NCBI GenBank assembly: GCA_024694125.1
Contig: JAILKE010000037.1
Span: forward strand, 1-64,000
Length of the DNA: 64,000 bases
Direction: 5' to 3'
Source: Bacteroidales bacterium
GTDB lineage: Bacteria; Bacteroidota; Bacteroidia; Bacteroidales; UBA3663
Shown here in pieces: positions 9,541-16,346 of the stretch. The position numbers and the translations under genes were made by a program. The notes under the pieces were generated by a model, which ran no database searches, was not told the origin of the DNA, and was given only the letters and a program-made list of their open reading frames with translations. Positions within the stretch are counted from its first letter, which is position 1. Every line of letters begins with the position of its first letter.

Positions 9541-9825
9541 ATGGCAAGAAGAAACTCTTGTTGCCATCATTCCAGAGTATGGAACAAGGTAAATTTCATC
9601 CTTCCCATGATGCCTAGACGAATATGTTATCCTTGGATTACATTGCCAGTAGATCCTCAGAGAGCCTATTTTAACATATGCGTTATCAAGTATTTCCTGG
9701 AAGTGATTTCTCCAAACAACGATATGCTTGCTAAACTTCGATGGCTCTTTGTCGATTTTCCAGAAATAGACCTTGCTGCAATGGGCTTCCCTAAAGGATG
9801 GGAAATGGAACCTATCTGGCAATAA
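9541..9825 (+). pseudogene. C-terminal remnant of an Abi_2/AbiF-family HEPN protein
   Basis: The 94 visible residues match only the last third of the Abi_2 (AbiD/AbiF) family, whose members are about 300 residues. The remnant begins with the HEPN motif RNSCCHHSRVWN, an R-x4-H ribonuclease signature equivalent to the family's RNxCAHHSRxWN. It ends with the family's typical tail: RAYFNICVIKYFLEVI, then PEIDLAAMGFPKGWE and a final W. The roughly 200 N-terminal residues are missing, and the break falls between the upstream RNA terminator and the HEPN motif, so it looks like a clean internal deletion that kept the promoter and RNA. The same frame stays open to about 9499, but that part runs through the terminator. 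Abi_2 proteins act in phage abortive infection; this copy is unlikely to be active. Confidence 0.7.
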
Positions 9826-10102
9826 CAATTATCATGAAGACCAACTTGGACAATACATTTTTCAATATTCAAACACTTTAATTATCACGATTCTACCCAG
9901 GATGGAAGGACATCAATTATCCAACTACTTTTGAAATCGTGTGGTCCGATGCTCTGAAATAATTCTTATAATTCTCTAATTCTAGTGATTTATATAATTC
10001 TCGTCAATTCCCGATTATTAGAAATAATTCCTATAATTCTCTAATTCTAGTGATTTATATAATTCTCGTTATTCTCTAATTCTTGAGATGATATAAGAAA
10101 AA
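9826..10102. other. Gene-free AT-rich region downstream of the Abi remnant
   Basis: No protein or RNA gene is supported. Apart from the direct repeats at 9956-10069, only very short open frames occur. Confidence 0.4.
9956..10069. repeat. Two 49-base direct repeats
   Basis: Copy 1 is 9956-10004 and copy 2 is 10021-10069. They begin GAAATAATTC and end ATATAATTCTCGT, and differ at one base (T versus C at the eleventh position). A 16-base spacer separates them, giving a 65-base period. Shorter TAATTCT units occur within and after them. The function is unknown. Confidence 0.8.
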
Positions 10103-10131
10103 GCGGTGGAGGACATCTAGTCCTTCACCGC
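10096..10131 (-). terminator. Intrinsic terminator of the smalltalk cassette
   Basis: A 12-base stem, GCGGTGGAGGAC (10103-10114) with GTCCTTCACCGC (10120-10131), has one wobble pair and a five-base loop. On the minus strand it is followed by TTTTTCTT. It lies seven bases after the smalltalk stop codon. Confidence 0.85.
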
Positions 10132-10137
10132 GAGAGT

Positions 10138-10236
10138 TTAGCCGATGGTGAACCCAAAGGCAGAGAGCAGTGCTGTGATGGTCGTGAGAGCCAGGTTAAT
10201 GACTACTGACCATTTGTTCTTGCGTTCCTGTGTCAT
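10138..10236 (-). CDS. Smalltalk-type small peptide
   Basis: A 32-residue protein, starting MTQERKNKWSVVINLALT and ending SAFGFTIG. It matches the short Bacteroidales peptides called smalltalk proteins: a charged N-terminus followed by one hydrophobic stretch of about 20 residues (VVINLALTTITALLSAFGF). It is the last gene of a three-gene minus-strand cassette and is followed at once by a terminator. Its function is unknown. In other Bacteroidales such peptides often lie beside HU-like genes, amidase genes and similar small genes. Confidence 0.75.
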   Translation of the reverse strand: MTQERKNKWSVVINLALTTITALLSAFGFTIG

Positions 10237-10271
10237 AGTTTTTTTCGGAGAAAAAAGTTAATAGTTAATAG

Positions 10272-10466
10272 TTACGAGTTAGGTTTCTTCGTCAGGCTGT
10301 CGGTGCGTTCGGCCTTGATCCCCAGGAGCGTAGTACAGAGGACGAGCAACTGAGCTACGAGGAGCAGGACTGAGGAGTCAATTTCGCCTTCGGGCGGTAG
10401 AAAGAGCGAGAGAGTAGCGAAGCAAATAGCAGCCACGAAGCTAAATAATGCCATCTTCTGTTTCAT
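10272..10466 (-). CDS. Small membrane protein of the smalltalk cassette
   Basis: A protein of 64 residues with two predicted membrane segments, FSFVAAICFATLSLFL (about 8-23) and VLLLVAQLLVLCTTLLGI (about 33-50), and a lysine-containing polar tail (AERTDSLTKKPNS). It lies 35 bases upstream of the smalltalk gene and 56 bases downstream of the 149-codon frame, so the three are probably co-transcribed. No function is recognised. The hydrophobic pattern and the conserved neighbourhood argue that it is real. Confidence 0.7.
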   Translation of the reverse strand: MKQKMALFSFVAAICFATLSLFLPPEGEIDSSVLLLVAQLLVLCTTLLGIKAERTDSLTKKPNS

Positions 10467-10522
10467 AGCTTTGGGGAGTTAAGAGCTAAGGGGAGCGGGG
10501 TGGAGCTCCCCCTTGGCTCAGT

Positions 10523-10942
10523 TTATCCGAGGTCGCCGCCGCCAGTTGAACCGCCAGAACCAGAACCAGAACCGCTGCCGCCGGTAGTATCGCCGATGGT
10601 TACGGTGCCATCCTTGAACTTGCTCGACACGAAGGCGCGGAAGTTGCCGATGCGGTGCTGCGCCTTGTAGGCCGCGAGGACCTTCTGGTAGATTTCGGTG
10701 CCATTGACGTTCTTGGTCGATGGGCCGTTCTCATTCACCCACTGCTTGACCTGCCCCATCAGTTGGCCGAAACGGGTGCGGGCTGCCAGCTGTGCTTCGG
10801 TGGGAGCTGCCTCACTGGGGAAGCAACGCTTGCCGGTATAGACATGCCCAGTCTGCTTGTTGGTGGAGAAATACATATCGCTGTGTCCGCAGATCTTGCC
10901 GGACATCCTGGCGACAATGCCAATAGGAGATACTCTTGCCAT
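10523..10942 (-). CDS. Conserved Bacteroidales protein of unknown function with Gly/Ser tail
   Basis: About 139 residues from MARVSPIGIVARMSGK; an upstream in-frame ATG would add ten unlikely residues. The N-terminal half contains GKICGHSDMYFSTNKQTG and TEAQLAARTRFGQLM. The C-terminus is a low-complexity glycine/serine tail (GGSGSGSGSGGSTGGG). It resembles a basic Bacteroidales protein found beside smalltalk peptides and HU-like genes, but I know no function for it. It is the first gene of the cassette, behind a structured leader of about 165 bases. A nucleoid-associated role is possible, but no DNA-binding motif can be shown. Confidence 0.7.
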   Translation of the reverse strand: MARVSPIGIVARMSGKICGHSDMYFSTNKQTGHVYTGKRCFPSEAAPTEAQLAARTRFGQLMGQVKQWVNENGPSTKNVNGTEIYQKVLAAYKAQHRIGNFRAFVSSKFKDGTVTIGDTTGGSGSGSGSGGSTGGGDLG

Positions 10943-11108
10943 AATTGTGTAATGTTTTTGAAGGTTAAACAAAGCGATTACTCTCTGATTGCGGTGTGAC
11001 TACGTGCGCGCTTCGGGCCAACTGCAATCGCGCTCCGATGGTAATATTCATCTAATACCCATGTGGTACCCTATGGGTAGGGATGGCATCCCTTTCGGAA
11101 TCGCGGTG
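10943..11108 (-). ncRNA. Structured 5' leader of the smalltalk cassette
   Basis: Between the predicted promoter and the first gene of the cassette the minus strand holds several good hairpins: GGGAT-GCC-ATCCC, TACCCAT...ATGGGTA with a ten-base loop, and GCGCG...CGCGC. The local GC content is much higher than in the flanks. The density of pairing suggests a cis-acting RNA or a processed small RNA. I could not assign it to a known family. Confidence 0.5.
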
Positions 11109-11116
11109 CAAAGGTA
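11109..11116 (-). promoter_or_regulatory. Promoter -7 box of the smalltalk cassette
   Basis: TACCTTTG on the minus strand fits TAnnTTTG and lies just before the structured leader. No TTG at the normal distance was found, so the -33 half is weak. Confidence 0.5.
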
Positions 11117-11185
11117 CGAAGAAAGTTTTGCGGCCTAAAATTTTTTGACAACTTTTTTCAAAAATTTTTAAGATGTAACACACCG

Positions 11186-11325
11186 AAACAACGTTACAGT
11201 CTTTTTTACGCCATACCTTTTTCCAAAAAGTAGTTTTAAATATATATATATATATAAATATATATATATATATTTAAAGTTTATTTTTGAGAATGAATGG
11301 CATTTTTTTTACTGTAACGTTGTTA
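11186..11325. repeat. Inverted 29-base repeats around a TA-rich palindrome
   Basis: The minus strand at 11214-11186 and the plus strand at 11297-11325 both read ATGGCRT, seven bases, then ACTGTAACGTTGT. The inner 14 bases are perfectly inverted (11187-11200 versus 11311-11324). Between them a 44-base near-perfect palindrome of TTTAAA and alternating TA (11235-11278) shares almost the same centre of symmetry. A third copy of the 29-base unit lies at 63604-63632. Confidence 0.8.
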
Positions 11326-11671
11326 TATTGTATTTAGATTATTGTGCAAGTTGTTGTTGTACAGCATTTTATATTGTTGCACATTTCTTTGTCTTCAAGT
11401 GTTTTCAAGCGTATTTTTACCCCAATTCAGCACTAAAATTCAATAATTTTGGTCGTCACGATATCGCATTTTTTGCAATTTTACGGCTATTTTTTGCTTA
11501 TTTTTATCGTTTTTGCGGTGTTTTTTGGTCGTTTTTCCATTGTTTTTTACCATTTTCCTATGTAGTTTTTCAATGCTGATACATGTTTTTGGGGAGTTCT
11601 TACTACGAAAAACATATTGAATATGGATGCAAACGTAGGGAAAAAAGCGATGAATAGAGAGCAAAAAGAAG
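11326..11671. other. Very AT-rich gene-free region
   Basis: The stretch is T-rich on the plus strand, with several TTTTT runs. The open frames that cross it have a low-complexity Lys/Asn composition and no recognisable features. No gene is supported. Confidence 0.5.
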
Positions 11672-11702
11672 AAAGGACCCGCTCGTTGAGCAGGTCCTTT
11701 TT
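11672..11702 (-). terminator. Terminator after the DUF4861/kdu genes
   Basis: The stem pairs AAAGGACC (11672-11679) with GGTCCTTT (11693-11700), extended by GCTC/GAGC around a GTT loop. It lies 35 bases after the DUF4861 stop and could act on both strands. Confidence 0.75.
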
Positions 11703-11736
11703 GTCCCATAGGGGGTCAATCGGGAATCGGAATTCC

Positions 11737-12882
11737 TTACTTAACCGTAACCGTGAGAGGTGAGGAGAGGCGCTTGGCATCGAGGCCAATGGCAGCATCC
11801 CACTCCTGGTCAGTAGCATAGTCGCGCTTGCTCCATGCACCGCCGAAGTAGTAGGTCAATGTATCACCTACCTTGTACTTGCGAACAGCAACCTCGGTAT
11901 TGTCATACTGAGCGAAGTCCTCGGCACCAGGGACGAAGACGGCGCAGTAGTTGCGGCCGAAGTCAACAGTGGCAGGATCGATACCCTGCTGCTGGTGGAT
12001 GCCATAGATGCCCTTGTCGCTGTTGGCTGTCTCACAATATGTGATATAACCACGCTCGGCAGCGATGTTGAGGTTCTGGATAGAATCGTGCAGGAAGATG
12101 GCACCGCCCAACTGGAGGTCGGCTATGTCAGCACCCTTCAGGACTACTTCAGCCTTGTTCATGTTGGCACCGGCATTGACGGTGATAGTAATCTCCTCGG
12201 AGAGAACGTTCTCGCCGACCTGTACGCTGTCATAAGCAAGCTTGAAGATGGTCTGCAGTGGACCCTGCTGCAGGATCTCGTAGCGGGCATAGGGGCCGCC
12301 AGGCCAAATCTTGCCGTCCGAAACGATAGCTACGCCACCGCAACCAGCTGCATGACCTACCTTGTAGCTGTCAATACCCAGACCGAAATCGACATGGTAA
12401 GGCTTGCCTTCCTTCTCCTCCTGCGTGTACATAGCGTCGGCAGTAAGGTCAGACGAGTGCTTGAGCCACAGATCTACGCCGCTCGAAGGATTCTCCTTGA
12501 GCAGGGCAGGACCGTACATACGATAGGCAGCCTTGTCGTTCTCCCAGCAGAAATCGTCCTTGCGGCGATCGCCCAGGAAGAAAGCTGTGGTGAGAGGCTT
12601 GACCTCGGCTGGAGTGCCCTCGGTCCATGAGTAGGTAGCTGTGCCCTGAGCAGGGACATCGGCCAGGAAGAGGATACCGTCACCCTTGACCTGATAGGCT
12701 ACTTCATTGCCCTGTGCATCCTTGAGGATGTGAGGCTTGCTGGTATCGACCTTAGCGCAAACCATCTCGCCGTTGCGGACTGCATCAAGTGAGTTGCTTA
12801 CTTCAATCGATGATTGATTAGGAGCTGAACAAGCAGCGAGACATACGCCCGCTGCTATGTAATATAATGCTGTATTCTTCAT
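11737..12882 (-). CDS. DUF4861-family lipoprotein of the pectin/uronate cluster
   Basis: About 381 residues from MKNTALYYIAAGVCLAACS, which has a lipobox (LAAC). A longer reading from an upstream start would overlap kduD and lacks a signal. The body contains AFFLGDRRKDDFCWENDKAAYRMYG-type sequence and GVDLWLKHSS, typical of the DUF4861 family. This family usually accompanies kduI/kduD and unsaturated glucuronyl hydrolase genes in pectin clusters; its exact reaction is not known to me. The start lies ten bases after the kduD stop, so the two are one transcript. A terminator follows. The protein should face the periplasm or the cell surface. Confidence 0.8.
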   Translation of the reverse strand: MKNTALYYIAAGVCLAACSAPNQSSIEVSNSLDAVRNGEMVCAKVDTSKPHILKDAQGNEVAYQVKGDGILFLADVPAQGTATYSWTEGTPAEVKPLTTAFFLGDRRKDDFCWENDKAAYRMYGPALLKENPSSGVDLWLKHSSDLTADAMYTQEEKEGKPYHVDFGLGIDSYKVGHAAGCGGVAIVSDGKIWPGGPYARYEILQQGPLQTIFKLAYDSVQVGENVLSEEITITVNAGANMNKAEVVLKGADIADLQLGGAIFLHDSIQNLNIAAERGYITYCETANSDKGIYGIHQQQGIDPATVDFGRNYCAVFVPGAEDFAQYDNTEVAVRKYKVGDTLTYYFGGAWSKRDYATDQEWDAAIGLDAKRLSSPLTVTVK

Positions 12883-12892
12883 ACCCGGCTGC

Positions 12893-13702
12893 TTATTTAG
12901 GCTGCTTGCCGATGTATGCCAGAATACCTCCATCTACGTACAGAACGTGACCGTTGACAGCATCCGAAGCGTGAGAAGCCAGGAATACTGCAGGGCCGCC
13001 CAACTCCTCGGGCTCCAACCAACGACCGGCAGGAGTCTTGGCGCAGATAAAGCTGTCGAATGGGTGACGGCTGCCGTCAGCCTGGCGTTCGCGCAGAGGT
13101 GCAGTCTGTGGAGTAGCGATGTAACCAGGGCCAATGCCGTTGCACTGGATGTTGTACTCACCATACTCAGAGCAGATGTTGCGGGTCAGCATCTTGAGGC
13201 CACCCTTGGCAGCAGCATATGCGCTGACAGTCTCACGACCCAGTTCAGACATCATAGAGCAGATGTTGATGATCTTACCCTCACGACGCTCCATCATCTC
13301 GGGCAATACAGCTGCAGAAACGATGTAAGGAGCAACCAGGTCGATGTCGATGACCTGCTGGAACTCGGCGCGCTTCATCTCGTGCATAGGGATACGCTTG
13401 ATGATACCGGCGTTGTTGACGAGGATGTCAATCTGACCTACCTCAGCGTGAATCTTCTCTACGAGAGCCTTGACACCAACCTCGTCGGTAACGTCGCATA
13501 CGTAACCCTTCACGTTGGTGATACCAGCCTCCTTGTAGTTGTTGAGACCGCGCTGCAAAGCCTCCTCGTTGATGTCGTTGAAGATGATGTTCTTCACGCC
13601 AGCAGCAACGAATGCCTTGGCAATATTGAAACCAATACCGTAAGATGCGCCTGTGATCCAGGCATTCTTACCCTCGAGAGAGAAATCTTTCAAACTCTTC
13701 AT
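12893..13702 (-). CDS. kduD: 2-dehydro-3-deoxy-D-gluconate 5-dehydrogenase KduD (SDR family)
   Basis: A 269-residue short-chain dehydrogenase. It shows the nucleotide-binding motif TGASYGIG (residues 17-24), the structural motif NNAGI (near residue 97), and the catalytic Ser and YxxxK in NICSMMSELGRETVSAYAAAK. It interconverts 3-deoxy-D-glycero-2,5-hexodiulosonate and 2-keto-3-deoxygluconate using NAD(H), the step after KduI in the breakdown of unsaturated galacturonate from pectin. The neighbours kduI, the DUF4861 gene and the LacI regulator support this over other SDR functions. The length is normal. Confidence 0.9.
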   Translation of the reverse strand: MKSLKDFSLEGKNAWITGASYGIGFNIAKAFVAAGVKNIIFNDINEEALQRGLNNYKEAGITNVKGYVCDVTDEVGVKALVEKIHAEVGQIDILVNNAGIIKRIPMHEMKRAEFQQVIDIDLVAPYIVSAAVLPEMMERREGKIINICSMMSELGRETVSAYAAAKGGLKMLTRNICSEYGEYNIQCNGIGPGYIATPQTAPLRERQADGSRHPFDSFICAKTPAGRWLEPEELGGPAVFLASHASDAVNGHVLYVDGGILAYIGKQPK

Positions 13703-13908
13703 AATAGATTGTTTTGTACGTCAATGCAACTCTCCGTAATGTGAATCGTTGTAGTGACAGGTTATGTGTTGATTAAAGTTAGTTAATAATACAGACTCGA
13801 CAATATAACCTACTCGATATGAGCTATTTGGCATTTTCGTCTGGTAGCTGTGTTCCAGTCAGGTTATATGCTCAGACAGGGTCGCTCAGAAATCAGCTTG
13901 CAACTTAC

Positions 13909-14070
13909 TTATTTCTTCAACAGATAGAGGATGAAGTAAACGAGCAGTGCGATAGGGCCGAAGAGGAGGCCCAGGATGATGGCTAAGATCCCATTGTGAC
14001 CGCCTTTGCCTGCAAATACGTAGCAACCGTACAAGCAAAGAATCCAAAGAACAATGCCAATGATGTTCAT
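13909..14070 (-). CDS. Small two-helix membrane protein
   Basis: A 53-residue protein starting MNIIGIVLWILCLYGCYVF and containing GKGGHNGILAIILGLLFGP before a second helix and a KK end. An upstream ATG (14100) would add ten residues. It has two membrane helices joined by a Gly-rich loop, as in the small phage/Bacteroidota membrane proteins of unknown function. It sits between kduD and kduI, with about 200 bases of non-coding DNA on its kduD side and a REP-like palindrome on its kduI side, so it may be an insertion into the uronate cluster. Confidence 0.65.
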   Translation of the reverse strand: MNIIGIVLWILCLYGCYVFAGKGGHNGILAIILGLLFGPIALLVYFILYLLKK

Positions 14071-14107
14071 AGTGTAAGTAGTATTTAGTAAATTGAACAA
14101 TATATAC

Positions 14108-14176
14108 TATTCAAGTTTCGCAAGTATTCGGCACGTTTGCACGCTTTATTTGTCTCACACTTGCGAAACTTGAATA
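14108..14176. repeat. REP-like palindrome with TTCAAGTTTCGCAAGT termini
   Basis: A perfect 18-base inverted repeat: TATTCAAGTTTCGCAAGT (14108-14125) with its complement (14159-14176). The loop is 33 bases. The same terminal sequence ends a larger element at 51684-51881. It starts three bases after the kduI stop, so it may also work as a terminator. Confidence 0.8.
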
Positions 14177-14178
14177 TA

Positions 14179-15039
14179 TTATCGCAGATCGGTCTCCTTG
14201 AACCAGTCCTGGTCTGAATAGTCGAGGTTCTCGCCGCCCATGCCCCAGATGAAAGTATAGTTGTGGGTAGCAGCAGCTGAGTGGATTGACCATTCAGGAG
14301 AGAGGACAGCCTGGTCCTTCTTCATCCATACGACACGGGTCTCGGTTGGTTCACCCATGAAGTGGCATACAGCCTGATCCTCGGGCAGGTCAAAGTAGAA
14401 ATAAGCCTCCATGCGGCGAGAGTGGGTGTGAGCTGGCATGGTGTTCCATACAGAACCTGGCTTGAGCTCGGTCATACCCATCTGCAACTGGCAGGTAGGC
14501 AATACCTGGTTGACCAACATACGGTTGATGACGCGGTCGTTGGAACCCTCCAGTGAGCCCAGCTTGAGTACAGCGCCAGATGTCTCGGCATCGGCCTTGG
14601 TCACCTTCTTGGATGGATAGGTGGTGTGAGCTGTGCAAGAGTTGAAGTAGAACTTGGCAGGCTTGCTGGCATCCTTGCTCTTGAAGGTGACGTTCTTGTC
14701 ACCACGGCCGATGTAGAGAGCCTCCTTGAAGTTCAATTCGTAATCACCTTCTCCCTCCACGGATACAATACCTGCACCCTCACCGACGTTGAAGATACCA
14801 ATCTCACGACGGGTCAGGAAGTAAGGAGCCTTGAGTGGGTCAATGGCCTCGAGTGGAAGAGCCTCGTTGACTGGCATAGCGCCACCTACTACCATACGGT
14901 CGTACATAGAGTAAACCATATTAACTTCATCAGCCGCAAATACCTTTTCAATCAGGAATTCCTTACGGTTACGCGCAGTGTCATAATGCTTGGCATCCTC
15001 TGGATGAGATGCATAACGCAATTGATAATTTGTCTTCAT
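14179..15039 (-). CDS. kduI: 5-dehydro-4-deoxy-D-glucuronate isomerase KduI
   Basis: A 286-residue cupin-type isomerase that converts 5-keto-4-deoxyuronate (from unsaturated galacturonate) to 3-deoxy-D-glycero-2,5-hexodiulosonate, the substrate of KduD. Seen in the sequence: the N-terminus [20 protein letters not shown], the central block [15 protein letters not shown], and the metal-binding segment [17 protein letters not shown] with its two His and one Glu. The full length and these motifs fit KduI well. It lies 53 bases downstream of the LacI-type regulator gene and upstream of kduD. Confidence 0.93.
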   Translation of the reverse strand: MKTNYQLRYASHPEDAKHYDTARNRKEFLIEKVFAADEVNMVYSMYDRMVVGGAMPVNEALPLEAIDPLKAPYFLTRREIGIFNVGEGAGIVSVEGEGDYELNFKEALYIGRGDKNVTFKSKDASKPAKFYFNSCTAHTTYPSKKVTKADAETSGAVLKLGSLEGSNDRVINRMLVNQVLPTCQLQMGMTELKPGSVWNTMPAHTHSRRMEAYFYFDLPEDQAVCHFMGEPTETRVVWMKKDQAVLSPEWSIHSAAATHNYTFIWGMGGENLDYSDQDWFKETDLR

Positions 15040-15092
15040 TTTAATTTAATAAATTGTTTATGGTAAAGTAGTTAGTCCTATGAATATGTATG

Positions 15093-16118
15093 TCAGATGA
15101 GAGACTCACGCAGTATCATGTCGTGCTTGATGATGGTGTGCGCCGGAGTATCGAGCGCAGCATCATCGTCCTTGACACGAGCTATGAGAATCTTGGCAGT
15201 CTGTTCGCCCATGCGCTGCTGGTTCAACTCGACGGACGAGAGCGGAGTGGCGAGGTAGGCATCAAATGGCTCGTTGGCCACACCGATGATGGCAATATCA
15301 TCCGGGATGATAAGTCCTTTCTTGCGGAAGGTATCCATGGCCGTGATGGCTGGGAAGTCGCCCGATGAGAAGATGCCGTCAGGACGGTCCGTCATGGCGA
15401 GAATCTTCTGTGCAGCATCATAACCAGTCTCGATGGTAATGCCCGGGATGATCCACTCGGGACGTGAGGAGAGGTGCAGGTCGTCCAGTGCCTTGCGATA
15501 ACCACGGAAGCGGTCGATGTAGGAGCGCTGGTTCTGCGGACCTGCGAAGTGTCCTATCTTCTGACAACCGCGACGGTGCAACTGGATGACGGCATCGTAG
15601 CCAATCTGATAGTTGTCGTTCGATATTGTATCGTAATCCTGCCAATCTATGGGAAGACGGTCGAAGAAGACGAGCGGAATATTGTGCGACTGGCACAATC
15701 CGGCATAGTCGGCAGCATTCTGCGTGTTGACCGAAAGAGAGATGGCAATGCCATCGACTTTTTTGAGAATCAGCGATTTGAGTGCAGCGAACTCATCGTC
15801 AGCACTTTCATTGCTGGCTGCGATGATGATCTGGAACCCAGATTGTTGCGCAACATTCTGGAACGCACTGATGATGCTGGCGAAGAAGTTTCGGTCGATA
15901 CGGGGCACTATGATACCCAGCACATTGCCGCGCCCGGTGCGTAAGTGATGTGCAATCGGGTCGGGGATGTAGTTGTACTCGCGAGCCAATTTCTTGACAG
16001 CTTCACGTGTTTTTAGGCTGATTCGGGGATTGTCTTGCAAAGCGCGGGAGACTGTTGAAGCAGTTGTTCCGAGCTTTTGCGCAAGATCGTAAATGGTTAC
16101 TTTGTTCTTGTCGCCCAT
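15093..16118 (-). CDS. LacI-family regulator, probably of the uronate cluster
   Basis: A 341-residue protein with an N-terminal LacI HTH (KVTIYDLAQKLGTTASTVSRALQDNP, residues about 6-30) and hinge (YIPDPIAHHLRTGR), then a periplasmic-binding-protein-like sensor domain (NVLGIIVPRIDRNFFASII...). It is the first gene of the minus-strand run kduI, kduD, DUF4861 and has its own promoter. By position it most likely senses a uronate intermediate such as 2-keto-3-deoxygluconate, as KdgR-type LacI proteins do; the ligand is inference. No obvious operator was identified between it and kduI. Confidence 0.9.
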   Translation of the reverse strand: MGDKNKVTIYDLAQKLGTTASTVSRALQDNPRISLKTREAVKKLAREYNYIPDPIAHHLRTGRGNVLGIIVPRIDRNFFASIISAFQNVAQQSGFQIIIAASNESADDEFAALKSLILKKVDGIAISLSVNTQNAADYAGLCQSHNIPLVFFDRLPIDWQDYDTISNDNYQIGYDAVIQLHRRGCQKIGHFAGPQNQRSYIDRFRGYRKALDDLHLSSRPEWIIPGITIETGYDAAQKILAMTDRPDGIFSSGDFPAITAMDTFRKKGLIIPDDIAIIGVANEPFDAYLATPLSSVELNQQRMGEQTAKILIARVKDDDAALDTPAHTIIKHDMILRESLI

Positions 16119-16282
16119 TTTTCTAAATTGTTAGGAGGTAATACAAAATAAGTCACATTCTTTTTGAGCAGGACTCAGGTCCTCTGTTGGGATTCAATAT
16201 TTCAATTTGGGTTTCAAATCCAGCTCAATCCACAAAAAATATTGTAAATTTTTTGCTTATTGCATGTAATAGAATACGGGTG

Positions 16283-16313
16283 CAAATATACAAACAAAAA
16301 ATTAGTATTCCAA
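16283..16313 (-). promoter_or_regulatory. Promoter of the LacI-kdu cluster
   Basis: On the minus strand TTG (16313-16311), a 20-base spacer and TATATTTG (16290-16283), about 165 bases before the lacI-type start. Confidence 0.75.
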
Positions 16314-16346
16314 ATTTTTTGTGCAACTTTTTACAATATTTTGCAC

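Noticed and set aside
9499-9828. 109-codon minus-strand frame opposite the Abi remnant
   Set aside because: The plus strand shows the family signature RNSCCHHSR and the conserved tail; the minus frame shows none and crosses the terminator.
9956-10069. CRISPR array
   Set aside because: Only two repeat units with a 16-base spacer, repeats of 49 bases, and no cas gene.
10943-11108. Fragment of 16S rRNA
   Set aside because: Short stretches such as GGTATTAG recall 16S rRNA, but the order of stems and the rest of the sequence do not match; the resemblance is chance.
11440-11709. 89-codon minus-strand frame
   Set aside because: Low-complexity Lys/Asn/Arg-rich translation running through the terminator hairpin at 11672-11702.
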